Positions 12,244 to 25,000 of a stretch of DNA of 64,000 bases are shown here, piece after piece. Made by a program: the position numbers and the translations under genes. The DNA is from Theobroma cacao. Lineage: Eukaryota > Streptophyta > Magnoliopsida > Malvales > Malvaceae. How positions within the stretch are numbered: the stretch's first letter is position 1; every line of letters begins with the position of its first letter. The notes under the pieces are model-generated. The model had not been told where the DNA came from, did not search any database, and worked only from the letters and a program-made list of their open reading frames with translations. Where the stretch lies: positions 7,040,627 through 7,104,626 of the forward strand of contig NC_030851.1 of assembly GCF_000208745.1 (NCBI RefSeq), written 5' to 3'.

Positions 12244-15200
12244 ATGGAAGCTGGACGAAATACAACGTGCCATCGGTGCAACAAAAGATCATTAGTGAAG
12301 GGAAGAAACAAAAGTCTAGGAATTGATTGTCCGTCGTGCAGCAACTTTTTTCCAATTCCGAACGAGGAGCTGCAGACAAGCCAGCTCCAAGGATTTCGCA
12401 GCCGAATGAGACGTCTTGCCAGTCATTTGAAAAGTAAGATTCATCAAGGAGCCGTAGCTGCTTCCTTAAATCATGAGCCCTCTGGTCCTAACCCGACAAG
12501 ATCCAGCAAGCGTGCAGTGCTTTGTGGAATCACTTACAATAAATTGAAGTACAAGCTTAAAGGAACTATTAACGACGTGAAAAACATGAGAGAATTGTTG
12601 ATTACTAGATTTGGTTACCGCAGAGAGTGCATTCGTGTTCTTACCGGTATGCTATTATTGCTAGCTACTTATTTAATTACTAGTGTAAGTCTTCATATAT
12701 GAATTAATATTGGCATTAATATTAACTTTTCCCATTTCGTTGCCATGATTCTAACTGCAGAAGAGGAGACAGACCAACGCTACATCCCAACAAGGCAAAA
12801 CATCGAGGATTCCTTGAGATGGCTGGTGACTGACTGCCGGTCAGGAGATTCACTGGTGTTCTTCTACTCTGGACATGGCTTACGACAACCTGATTTCAAC
12901 AACGATGAGGAAGATGGGTTCGACGAAACCATCTGTCCAGTTGATTTTCCGAAAGCGGGCATGATCCTCGATAGTGATCTCAATTCCCTCATCGTTCGGC
13001 CGCTCAAGCCTGGTGTCACGCTTCACGCCATTGTTGATGCTTGTCATAGTGGAACGATTTTAGATCTTCCAAATGTTTACTTCAGTCTAGAGTAAGCTTC
13101 TCTATTTTTTTCTGCTACAATTTTCAATTAGAAACGTAATCAGCGTCCAAATCAATGCACAGATAAATCATATAATAAAAATATTTAACATGGTTAGACA
13201 TCCATTGTTTACGTTCACGAATGAGAGATAAAAAATTCACTATGAATGTAAAGATTACAAAAAGATACATAATATTAAAAGATTACAAAAAATACAAAAT
13301 ACTAAAAAACAACTGGTAAATCTGAATCTCGAAACAAATTTAAGTTTTATACTCACTAGTGTTTAACCCCATGAAATATTCTCTATCCTATGTAATCTTA
13401 TGTTTTCCCACACTACAAAAAAATTAAGTTTTAATCATACTTGTTTAGATGATATATTTTTTTGTATATTAAAATTTTCAAAAGTGCAACTATTTAAAAT
13501 TTTAACTTCACTTTTTTCACATTTAGTAACAATATAAAAAAGTGTAACCTTTATTATTGTATGTAATTCTTATCATTACATTTTATTCATAATGCATTTA
13601 AAATTTTATATAGTGAAGTTAAATTTATAAAAATATTCTAAAAAACATAAAAAAAAGTGTTATTAAAAATATTTTTAGTAGCACATTTTAAAAGTGTGCT
13701 GTTTTAAGTTAAATTTGTTGTAATGTTACATTTTTTCATACATCTTTATAACTCTATGAAATTCACACAAAAAAACTAATCTCTTACATAGAGATTACAT
13801 CTTTCTCTCTCATAAGTTCAAAAAGCTAGGACTTAGAACATATTTATAGAGCAATACTGCTTTGACACTAAGAATTTCTATCCATTAAATATATTAATCC
13901 TTTAAATAAATTCAATTACCAAGTAATTCTCAATTAATAGAATTCCACGTAAATCCAAATTGATTTTCAATTAAAATTTGAGTCAAATATCTAATAAATC
14001 TCAACCTTGACACAAATTGTATCATTTGACGAAATCTGGACTACACATAAAGGAATCAATCCTGACTTCACCTAATTCACACGACAAGATCAATACCCAT
14101 TTGTAGACACCAAGACAACTTACCCTTGTTGGCTTCATAGAGGATCCTCATCAAACTTCTCTCAACAGGATTTGGCTTTCATTTGAGTCTGCAACAGAGA
14201 CCCTTTTTTTTTAAAAAAAAAAAAGCTTGGTGGTGTATATTAATTCCAACAAGGTACAAAATGGTGGTGTGAGTCTCTAGCCTACAAGAAAGGAAAGAGA
14301 CTTGTTGCTGAAAAGAACTCCCTCGATTAGACTGCCAAAAACACAACCAGAGTCCATGTATCTCAGCTGCAAAATCTATAACACATAGCACTCTAAACTT
14401 TTCAAGCCAATTCCCTGTGTCTGTCACATCACCTGCAGCCCGTGGTCATCAGTGTATCACACATACTCTAGACCATGACAACCTACAGACAACCCGTGGC
14501 GAATACCAGCTTCCCTAACCCGTCGGTACAAGCTCCAACCCTTCTATATTTACAGGGGTTCACTACCTCTTGCTGTGGGATTCACTGCTTTCCAATCGTG
14601 GCCATCCCCTGTTTAGATTGAACCTGCCTTACCCTGCCAAACATAATTCAGCACTTCTCTGCACATAAATTTTTTAGACATCAACCTCACCACCAAGTAA
14701 CGAAGAATTCTCTTCAAACAAACCAAAACTTATCCATCAAATACTTAATCCACTACCATAAGAACGGGTGTGGACATTGAAACAGAATACACATTAATAC
14801 ATCACATGCCTTCAGCAAGAGCTGTACCGCCTACCAGCACCAAAAACTCAGGACTCCTTACTAACAGTTGTAACACCTCAACACCAAAATCTCAATTCCA
14901 TGATACTTAAAAGTTGTAGCGAATCTCCTTTTACATGTCTCCGATCTCATGATCACAATCTGCCGCAACAAACCTGTCGAATCATCATCTTTGCATCTCT
15001 GCTAGTGCATCATGATCACATCATGATAATTCTCAAACCATAGTTCTGATACCACTTATTGAGATTTTTAAGAAGAAATTTATTCAACTTCAAGATCAAC
15101 ATATATATAAATAAATCACACGAGAGATCATATTTAACATGGTTTGGCACCTGTTATCTAAATCGACGTACGAGATAAAAAAGATCCATTATGAATATAG

Positions 15201-16996
15201 AGATTACAAAGAGTGCAAACACCGAAAAACAAATACTAAACTTGAGTCTCGAAACAAACCTTGTTTCTATACTCACTAGTGTTTAAACTCATGTAATACA
15301 ATGTTTTCTCACACTTTTTCTCACATCCCTAAAGCTTTATCAAAACCCTTACAGAAAACATATCTCTCACATAGAGATTACATCTTTCTCTCTAATAAGT
15401 TTTAAAGGCTACGACTTACTCTACATTTATCAAGCCTTATTATTTGGTCGCCAAGAATTCCTATCAATTAATAACGCTTATTCATGAAGTATATTTACCC
15501 TTTAAGTAAACATAGTCACCAAATAATTTGCAACTAATAGAACTTTACCGGAACCCAAACTGATTCTCAATAAGAATTTGAGTCAAATATCTAACATTTT
15601 CTTACCTTCTCAAAGTAAAAGAATTTTTGTTTTGTAATACGGTAGTGGTATCTCAAGCTTTATCGGGCCTAACTCCTTCTTGGTCAATCTTAAAGGCATA
15701 TTCTCTCATAGCAGCTTGGTGCATTTAGGATTTTTTTTCCCGAAATGTTTCCAGGAAGTATCTAATCCCGACTGATAAGGAAAGGGCTACTCTCTTTACC
15801 AACTGTACTAACTTGTGTTGGTAAAATAATAGATAATTTTATTACTGTAACAATTTAGTAAGAAAAATGGCTCTTACTAATTTAAATAAAATTCTTTAAT
15901 AAAATTCTTTAAGTAAAAATTTTGTTCAGTTATCCAATAAAATAATAGTTTGTGAAAATTAATAACTCAAATTAAAGAGCTAAAAATTAGTAAAAAAATA
16001 AGGCTATAATTATTTTAATTAAGATTAATCTTAAGTCAGTATATAACACGTGACTTGATTTATTGAAGAATTTTAGGTACTCAAGGAAAACACTCCTACC
16101 TAAATTTTATCTTGAAAAGAATATTATTTTTTCCTACTATAAGAAGATGAGATAAATATTCGGTTCTCAACTCAACCACATTTTGATACCCTTCACTTTA
16201 TTTGATTGAGATCAAACAGGAACAAATGGAAAAATAATGGTCCTCCATCGGGTGCAAACAAACGTACAGATGGCGGATTAGCTATCTCTATCAGTGCTTG
16301 TCTTGATAACGAAGCCGCCGTAGATACCTCTGTAAGTAATAATCTACTTAATTATTTGCTTTTATCTTTGTCTATTAACTGCCGCAGTATATTTATAAGA
16401 CTTCAAAACGTCCAAGTAATTTGATTGCTAATTAGTGCATATTCCTAATAATAATAATAATGGGATGATTTACGTGGCTATTCATGAATGCAGGCCTTTA
16501 ATGGGAAGATGAATGGTGCTCTGACCTACCTCTTGGCGGAGGTTCTGAAAAAACTTCCGGGCCCAACATATGGGGACCTATTTGATTTAATCCATGAGAC
16601 CTTTGATAACGTTAATCAAGGATGCCTTGTTAATACAAGAATCTTAAGGAGGCTCTTCGATTACAGATTATCACAGGTCGGTTTCTCTCAAAAAACACTA
16701 ACAAATTAATTCTTCAAATTTCCCCCTCCAATATCCATCTGGAGTTTTCATCTGGTTTACCTTTTTTTCAATGCATAAACATACAAAACAATTCTCAGGA
16801 AGCCTAAATAATGGGAGAATTCAAATTGCCAAAAGTTTCTGATTTAGGATTATTTTCATTATGGCTTAATTAATTAATTGCTTCTTATATTTGAGGAACT
16901 GATTTCGTTTCCTTTTTTGTGATATCTCATGGATAGACGCCACTTCTTTCGTCTTCTCATGAGTTTGATGTTTACAAAAAGCATTTGTTCTTGTAA
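12244..16996 (+). CDS. Type I metacaspase (second of three), with LTR element in intron 2
   Basis: The same protease family and exon plan as gene 1. Exons: 12244-12646, 12761-13091, 16220-16331, 16494-16676, 16937-16996, giving 362 aa. Exons 2 (331 nt), 3 (112 nt) and 5 (60 nt) match gene 1 in length exactly. The N-terminal finger has C9, C12, C29, C32. The caspase-like domain starts KRAVLCGITY; catalytic His173 is in FYSGHG and Cys229 in DACHSG. The last exon was found from its phase-0 acceptor (GGATAG) and its family-typical ending EFDVYKKHLFL. Intron 2 is swollen to 3.1 kb by a retrotransposon with a nested MITE, but both splice sites remain good. No lesion was seen. It is a tandem paralogue of gene 1, diverged mainly in the linker and C-terminal region. 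Confidence 0.88.
13113..13996 (-). repeat. LTR (3' LTR on the minus strand), interrupted by a MITE
   Basis: It aligns to 15060-15596 apart from a 315-bp insert. Its inner end is mutated (TG to TA on the minus strand). Confidence 0.8.
13411..13725. mobile_element. CACTA-like MITE nested in the LTR
   Basis: The insert opens CACTACAAAAAAATTAAG and closes with the complement of CATTACAACAAATTTAAC, giving imperfect terminal inverted repeats of the CACTA (En/Spm) type. The interior has repeated A-rich plus AGTG motifs resembling subterminal repeats. The homologous position in the other LTR (near 15,310) lacks it. I could not confirm the expected 3-bp duplication. No coding capacity. Confidence 0.7.
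15044..15058 (-). other. Primer-binding site of the intronic LTR element
   Basis: On the minus strand this reads AAGTGGTATCAGAAC directly inside the LTR, close to the TGGTATCAGAGC that is complementary to the plant initiator tRNA-Met 3' end. It fixes the element's orientation as minus. Confidence 0.75.
15060..15596 (-). repeat. LTR (5' LTR on the minus strand)
   Basis: 537 bp with TG...CA ends, adjacent to the primer-binding site. On the minus strand it begins TGTTAGATATTTGACTC. Confidence 0.8.
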
Positions 16997-19528
16997 GAGG
17001 CCACATACTTGTGGAACTGAAGGGTGCCAATAACAAGCGAGTCTACGCGGTAATAGATACCTGCGATGACATCCAGAGCTGTAAGCATACGTGCAGGAAG
17101 TATGTAAGCAAAGCAATAAGGAGTAAATTTGAGTTTTCGCCACCCAATTCAGAGCTATGAAATCTTTAAACAATAAACCTGGAGAAAATAAAAGCTCATT
17201 TGTGGGTGGCCATCCAGATGTGTGCCTAATACATTTAATCTGACTTTGGATTTTGTGTAATATCAAATGCATCGAAAATAATGAATGTTGTAAAGTGTTG
17301 GGATGAGAAATTCATCGTCTCTGTTTATATAATTGCACTCAGCTAATCTGATAAATCATTTCTTTCTCACTTGGCAAATGAAAAAGGAAAAGTATAATAG
17401 AACATGCATCCTAAGCTGGTACTTAAGGTCATAAAGTATATATATCTATCAAATTAAGCCTTGGGAATAGGGACTTTTCCACGGACATATCAATTGCCAA
17501 GCATAAAATGCTCTTTACTATGACACATGCGTCTGTGACTGACAAGGAGATCTGCCAACAGAAGAAGAAACTTTATTCTTTACTCGTCACGTGGACGATT
17601 CCAAATTGCTTTTGCAATTTCAACGTTCCTTGGATTTTGATTGAAAACTAAATTCATGTATTTGGGGATTGGGAGTGGAAAATTCATTTGAGAATGCCTG
17701 GCATTCGTCGTAGCCATGGGAAACGCATATGGTGCGACGACTGATTTGCATAAATTTAAATGATTTTAAAAAGGGGGCAAAAACAAAGAGAATTTCTGAC
17801 AAAGATTCGCACGATTGATCGGACAAGACAAGTTATTCCCCAAGTGGCAAATGGTGTCCAAATTGGAAATTTGAATGGAAGAAGCATGCTACTCTCTTCT
17901 TTTGTCAAAGGTATAGCAATCATGATGAGTGGCCATACAACTTTATCGTCAATGATCAGGGTTTTTTTCTCCATTAATTCTTTTTAGAAATTCTATTGCA
18001 CTGAATTTCAAGAGTCTTGCGATTGTTGATTGGAAATTAAATGTATCGTATAAATTGGGAATATAAGATAATATTAATATAATTTAAAGATGGTATATGA
18101 TTTGAGAATCTAATTCTTAAGAAAAAAAAGTTAACCTTCTGGTTGATTTGGAATGTAATTAAGACTCACAAGAATAATGGTTAATTAAAGAAAGGGCTCA
18201 CACAATTAGCCACAACATTCATACACCTAAATTATGATTAGAGGTTACTTTTGTATACCGACTATTGAAGTGATGATCAGATTAAACATCCTGTATAGAT
18301 TCCTAAGACCCAACAGGACGAATCTGATTAATATTCTCTTCCAGTTCCTTGTATCATTAATTTGTCATGATCTTAGCATTTTTGGTCACCACTTAAGATG
18401 GTAATTTTTCTTTTTTGGTTTTTCCCTTTCCACTGGGAAAGAACAAAAATTGATTGTTCATTCCAATATAAGAAAGCTTGTGACCGATACTCACATTGTA
18501 CATTGAATAATAGTAAAAGAAAGAGAAGTGTTATTTTCCGAAGAAAGGTCGGAAAGTAAAAAGGATACCAGAAGTCAAGAATGACATACCACGGATAAAA
18601 TTAAAAGAAGGATCATAGTCTAGATGTAGCCCAAAAAGAGGGATGGAGATATTTGATACCCTAGAAGTGATGGTCCCTCATCTCAAGTAGATTCATGTGT
18701 AGGGATCTTTAGTTTTGTGAATAATAATGTTTAGTTCTTATATACCCAGAAACAAAAAACATGTTTAGTCTAGCTTCCCAGGCATTCACCAGTTTTTCAA
18801 AATAAAACAATTGATTAAATTAATTTGACATTAGTGCCAAACTTTCTGGCAGGACTTAGGAAACAAAACTTCTCAAGTTACTTGTTTCGGAATGAAGAGT
18901 TATCCGGACTAAACATAACTCCATGAAGATTTCTCAGAAGCAAATCCAAAAAGTTTGACAGTAGAGAGACCATAATTCAATCTCCTTTTATCATTACTGG
19001 AATTGATTTGTAGTTATTGTTAGTGACACAACAACCTAGAGATTAACAGGCCTCACATGATTATGTTTATGATACATGAGGAACCGTGCTTAATTAAAAA
19101 AACAGTAATTAATATTGAAGAACCCGAGGTACTCGTAAGTCAGCTCAATTCTGTGATGTATTTCACAAATTTCAGTCTAACAAGCTTGAGTTTCTCTCTC
19201 GAGATGTTACCATTATCCAGTCTGGCTCTGTTTCGAAGATCACAATGGATTACGATCAAGTTGATTTGACCAGAAAACTAGCAGACCACGACGAATCTTA
19301 TCTGCATACACAGGTGCAAAGATATTTATTCCACTAAAGAAAAAAAGAAGCTGAATCTGGTTCTCCACCAATTTCCTTTCGGGATCGAATATGTCTAAGA
19401 TCATGAGAAGATAAATCTAGCTTACTCACCAGTCCTTTCACTATTTCCACTCCACCCTTAAGGCCTTAAATCTTCTTTTCTATTGGAGAAACCAATTGCC
19501 GTACTTTCAGAAACCACAAGCAGAGGCA
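16997..19528. other. Spacer between metacaspase genes 2 and 3
   Basis: This holds the 3' UTR of gene 2 and the upstream region of gene 3. It is AT-rich, and I see no coding sequence, clear repeat or transposon end. Confidence 0.5.
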
Positions 19529-21784
19529 ATGGCAAGAAGAGAACGATGCAGTGGATGTGGGCTGTACCTGCTGGTTCCACCAGAGGCACAAACTATCCGT
19601 TGTGCCGTCTGCCAAGCCATTACCAATACCAACACGCAAGTTACCAGCAACATTCGGCCCAATGGCCATTGGGGTCATGTCCATGACTCATTTATAGGAC
19701 CAGGGTGGACCAGGTTTTCTTTCCTTTTTTTAATTAGTCTTATGCTTGTTTGTTACAGTCAGATTGTTGACACAGTGTCCGGCTAAGTTAACATGTGGCT
19801 GGCTTGGTTATGATAGCTATCCTGGAGCAGGGACATATGGAATTCCCTATGTGTATGCTCCTCATCAGCGGCCTCCGCAGCCAACACCTTCTCTATCTCC
19901 TGTTCCAGTGCACGGAAGGAAAAGGGCACTTCTTTGCGGAGTAAATTACCATGGCAAGAGTTACAGGCTCAAAGGAAGCATCAACGATGTCAAGTGTATG
20001 AAGTACCTTCTTGTAGAGAAACTGGGGTTTCCTAATGACTCCATACTCATGCTCACAGGTGGCGTACCTTTTTCTTTTTTTTTTTTCAACTCTTTTTCTT
20101 GTAATCCATGTTGCGTTAAGTTGATTAGTTGAGTAGATAACAACTAAAAATTTTGATCGGGAAAAGCTCAGTTGCAAACAAGTGATAGTTCCTGCAATAT
20201 TTCCCCGTTAGCAGTCAGGTTTATTTGATGGAAAATTTTAAGCTAATAATAACCAGATATTTATAAGCTAATGAAAGCAGGAGTAACTACTAGAAATTTA
20301 GTTTTTGGAAATTGGAATTTTCAAAAAAAAGATGGCAATAAAGTCAGGCGTTATGATAACCCTTAGGTATAACTGTGGAAAAATTAGATTTGCTATGGCA
20401 AACAATTATCCTCAGGCTTAAACCCGCAAGATTTTTTTTATTATTATCATTAAAAAATAGGCAGTATTTAGGAAGAAAGGAGCCCGAAGCAGGTCCCATA
20501 AATTCCATATTATTTATGTTAACTCTGCTTAAATCGATCTGCAGAAGATGAGACAGATCGTTTCAAGATCCCAACAAAACAGAACATCCGAAAAGCCCTG
20601 AGATGGCTGGTCTATGGTTGCCAGTCAGGGGACTCGTTAGTGTTTCACTTCTCTGGCCATGGCGCGCGCCAACTTGATTATAACCATGACGAGGTTGATG
20701 GGTACGATGAAGCCTTGTGCCCTCTCGATCATGAGACCGAAGGGAATATAATCGATGATGAAATAAATGACACCATTGTAAGGCCACTGCCTCGAGGAGC
20801 CACACTGCATGCAATCGTTGATGCCTGCTACAGCGGAACTGTTCTTGATCTGCCCTATGTTTGCAGGATGAACAAGTTAGTTATTTGCAAAATTTCTTTG
20901 CTTGAGCTATTAATCAATTTAATCTTTATTTGTCATGCTTCACTAATATGCAGTCCATCATTGTCTTATACAAACTTACTTCTTCCAGAATACCCGGTTC
21001 ATATTTTCTTTTACATTTCGTTTTTAATTATGTAGGGAAGGGTTCTATATATGGGAAGATCAGAGAAACCCTTTATTTTACAAGGGTACAAGTGGTGGAC
21101 TAGCCTTCTGTTTTAGTGCTTGTGATGATAATCAAATCTCTACGGATACCACTGTGAGTTACTCTTTTATCAGGTTTACCTGATAAAAGGATCTAATCAG
21201 GTTTCATCAATTTATGGTTAAGTTGGGAGAAGGGAATTCGAATTTGGAACCTTCCTTTTGAAAGTGTGAATAGTTAAAAATGAAGTTAAGCCCCAGGCCC
21301 TCAGCTGCAATTAGGAATTAAACATTATAACAAGAAAGAAGTAGAAAAATGAAAAGAATATTGTTTTATCTCTTTAATACATAAAAGTTAACTAATATCA
21401 ATTAGCTTAGATTGTTGTTTAAATTGTTTTCTTGTAGGCTTTCACTGGAACAAATACCAGGACCGGTGCCATGACATTCAGCTTCATCCAAGCTGTGCAA
21501 AATGAGCCTCGATTAACGTATGGCCGCTTGCTTAATGCAATGCGCAATGCGATTCGTGATGTTAAAGCTGGTTTACGCCTAAATGGTCCGATTGCAGCTC
21601 TCATTAATAAAGTATTGTTTGGAACAACAACACAGGTATTCTTCTTTACCTAATTTGATAAACACTATGACAGTTGAATAATAATATCCTTGCCAAGTAA
21701 ACGAAATGAATTCTTGATTCGCAGGAGCCACAGCTATCTTCATCCGAGAAATTCGATATCTACTCAAAGCAGTTTGTGCTGTAG
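19529..21784 (+). CDS. Type I metacaspase, AtMC1-like (third of three)
   Basis: Exons: 19529-19713, 19817-20058, 20545-20875, 21036-21153, 21438-21635, 21725-21784, all phase-consistent, giving 377 aa. The LSD1 finger (C7, C10, C25, C28) and a Pro-rich linker are split by an intron that genes 1 and 2 lack. The caspase-like domain starts KRALLCGVNY. His181 is in HFSGHG; catalytic Cys237 is in DACYSG, with Tyr where genes 1 and 2 have His. The Asp-rich loop DEVDGYDEALCPLD and the ending EPQLSSSEKFDIY are close to Arabidopsis AtMC1. Exon 3 is again 331 nt. No lesion was seen. Of the three it looks most like the ancestral form, but only a phylogeny can settle that. It converges on the next gene with a 309-bp gap. 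Confidence 0.9.
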
Positions 21785-22093
21785 TAATTTCCGTTGTCTT
21801 TCATAATTGTTTTTGACTATTTGGCTCTGTAATCATTAAAAATTAAAATGATTATAAGTAACTTCTTTTGCATACTTTTATTTGGTATTTAATATTCGTA
21901 ACCTTGTAAAAAGAAACCTCTCACAGTAGCTAGATCCCACGACTGCATGGGACTAGCTAATATTTTCCAGTTCTCTTTGATGTTAAATCCGATCATATGA
22001 TACAAGAAAAAGATTTGTAGAAGGAAGAATCATAACATTTAACAGGTTCCTATTCTTGCATACAATACACAAGAAATATTCTGGTTAATATCT
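21785..22093. other. Short convergent intergenic gap
   Basis: 309 bp lie between the stop of metacaspase 3 (plus) and the stop of the next gene (minus). The two 3' UTRs probably share or overlap this stretch. Confidence 0.6.
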
Positions 22094-25000
22094 TCAACGG
22101 AGGAGCAAGAGCTTGCGAGAAGTGGTACACCAGCGAGCATATGATTCATGGAGGTTGGGCCAGTCGGAGGATGGTGAATGTGTGAAGTGGTGAAGCCACA
22201 AGGAGAGTACTTGCTCTTGCTCCTCTTGTTCTAGCATTTCAATGGTCTCCTCCAATAACTTCTCTAGTTCAGCTCTTTCACTTATGCTGAGCACTGGTGC
22301 ATCGGTGCCATTGCTAGCTCTGCAGAGCAATGGCAACCATGATGTTAGCATCTTCAGCTTCGTTTGCCTGAGGTTCTCTTTGTTGCCTTCTTCAGTCTCT
22401 TCCACTTCCAGGCCCATATCCTTGGCTTGTTTGAACAAGAATGCTGCATATTTGAATAATTAAGCAAAAATAAGGAACAAGAATAGGAGTATATGTTCAG
22501 ATAAATCCAAGAGACTTTTTTATACTGAAACATATTTGTCTTGAATAAATAACTGTGGCAATTAAAAGTTTCAACTAGAACCTCCCAAATATCCATTTAT
22601 CAAATCACAACCTTTCTTTTGAGTCCTCATATTCTGTTGAAATATTAAAATGGTAACTCTGTCAAAGCATGATCTTTACTGTTATCACTTAACAAATATG
22701 TATAATTAGTATGTTGCAGATATTTGGAGTCAAAGTCATGGATTTTAAATTTGCTAGCTTAAGACTACTTATTCAGCAATTCCTCTTCAAAAATTAGAAA
22801 ATGTTCGGTTATAAAGGCATATACTAACCCAAGATATGCAAGCAGTCTGTTAGAGACCCCATACACAACCTCTTTATATTTGTTAGGATAGTTTTGAATT
22901 GTAGTTTGATTAGAATTATTTAATTCTAATTAAACTAATATATCTTTTTGAGACAATATTTAAATCTAGTTAGACTAGTATAACTTAACTTAATTGTATT
23001 AAGATAAGATTATTATACTTGACCTTATAAAATGATGCTATGAGGTTAAAGAATAGTCATCATTTAAATTTAGAAAGAGTGAATTGAGTGTACGTGAGAT
23101 AAAGGTTGTGAGTTTGAGATTGTTCTCATAATTTCTTGATTTTTCTCTCAGTAGATCTTTCTCTGTTGATGTGCCCATAGACATAAGCCATCAAAAGACC
23201 GAACAACGTAAATTCTTGTATTCTTGTGGGTGTGCTTGATTTCTTTCTTTCTTTATTCTATTAATTGGGTAAGATCTTAGGTAACTTTTTAGAGATAATT
23301 CCGCAATTTTCACAACAAACGAGTATGAGAGCTTTAAGGTCTTGAGTCAATCTAAATCTCGCGATAGTAACTTTTCGACCAATATGAGATTGAAAAGTTT
23401 AATGGAAGAAACAGTTTCAGCCAGTGGCATGTTAAAATGCACGCGTTCCTAGTGCAATAAGGACTATTGAAGGCATTGAAGGAAAAAGGCTATCTTTCCT
23501 CGAATTTATCTGATGGTGAGAAAAATAACCTTATGAAAAAAGCACATAGTGCTATTCTCCTAACTTAGCCTGATGAGGTGTTAAGAGAAGTCACGAATGA
23601 AGAATCTGCTGCTGTAGTGTGGCTTAAACTCGAGAGTATTTATATGACCAAATTCCTAACGAATTAGCTTTTATATCAAGCAACGATTGTATACTCTTAA
23701 GATATGTGAAGGTACATTCGTTAATACCCACATTGATGAATTTGATAAAGTTATTTTTTATTTAAAGAATATCAATGTTAAAATTGAAGATGAAGACCTA
23801 GTCCTAATTCTTCTATATTTTTTTACCTCAATCATATGAAAACTTCGTGGGTACTATATTATATGACCGAGAAACTCTCACTTTCAAGGATGTAAGGGCA
23901 TCTTTAAATTCCAAGGAATTGAAAAAGAAGAAAGTTGGTGGTATTAGAAATGAAAATTAAGCAAAAGGCTTAATTGTGAATAGAGGAAACGATAACGAGA
24001 AAGGTCTAGACAGAAAAAGTAAATTTAGAGCAAAAGGAAAAACTTGCTAAAATTGTGGTAAAAAAGAACACTTTCATCAAAACTGTACCAAATTCAAGAA
24101 TGATGAAAAAATGAACAAGTCTGAAAATACTGCAAACATAGTTGAAGATCATTTTTATACTTTTGAGGAAGTTGATAGTGTTCTTGCAGTTACTAATGGT
24201 AACTTAAAGGATACATAGATCTTGGATTTGGCTTGTTGCTTCTACATAAGTTCTAAGAGTGATTGGTTTACAACTTATCAATCTATTGATATGGGCACTG
24301 TACAATTAGGAGACAATTTTTCTCTCTCAATTGTTGGCATTAGCACAATTCGAATCAAAATGTTTAATGGTATAGTAAGGACACTTGAGGTGAAACATGT
24401 TCTTGACATGAAAAAGAATTTGATATCCTTGAGTTTGTTAGATAAGAATGGCTACAAATATAGTGGCCAAGATGGTGTCTTGAAGGTATTTAAATGAGCC
24501 TTAACTATCATGAAAGGTAAGTTATCCGGTGGCCTTTATCGTCTAGTGAGAAGCACGATTATTGAAACTACTTTTGTAATCTCATCCCATGATCCTAATA
24601 ATGATGTTACATATTTATGGCATATGAGATTGGATCATATGAGCAAGAAAGGAATGACAAAATTGAATAAGCATGGTTTACTATGAGGTCAAAAAACTAG
24701 AAAGTTAGATTTCTGTGAGCATTGCATCTATGAGAAGTAACATCAAGTGAAATTTAACACTGCTACACATCGAACCAAGAGTAAAACAACACATCTACTC
24801 ATATTTGTGAGATCTTTCTTCGATGGCATCAAAAGGTAGATCATTATACATGTAGACCTTTATTGATAATTTTTCAAGAAAGGCGTTATAGTATTTTTCG
24901 AAGGCTATGAGTGAAGTGTTGACCACCTTTTTGCATTGGAAAGGATCGATCGAGAAGCAGACTAAGAAAAGGATCAAGAGCTTTCGAACAAACAATGGTT

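Larger units (their letters stand above)
13113..15596 (-). mobile_element. Non-autonomous LTR retrotransposon (Copia-like) in metacaspase intron
   Basis: Two direct repeats, 13113-13996 (interrupted) and 15060-15596 (537 bp), both begin TG on the plus strand. The right copy ends TCTAACA; the left ends TCTAATA. They share segments such as CTCACTAGTGTTTAA and GAATTTGAGTCAAATATCTAA. A perfect 5-bp duplication TTTTC flanks the whole (13108-13112 and 15597-15601). Next to the right LTR on the minus strand is TGGTATCAGAAC, matching the usual Copia tRNA-Met primer-binding site. The 1.06-kb interior has no intact gag or pol, so it is a TRIM-like or deleted element. LTR divergence suggests it is old. 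Confidence 0.85.

Noticed and set aside
16799..16807. Possible last exon of metacaspase 2 after the acceptor ATTCTCAG, giving a two-residue end
   Set aside because: A better phase-0 acceptor at 16936 gives a 60-nt exon with the family-typical ending, the same length as in genes 1 and 3.
16874..17272. 132-codon minus-strand open frame
   Set aside because: It overlaps, on the opposite strand, the last exon and 3' UTR of metacaspase 2 and resembles no family I know.
22829..22875. Minus-strand string that can be spliced to 22443 as an extra exon
   Set aside because: The exon at 29479 joins 22443 in the same phase and yields a continuous family-like protein; the string runs straight into the Copia LTR.
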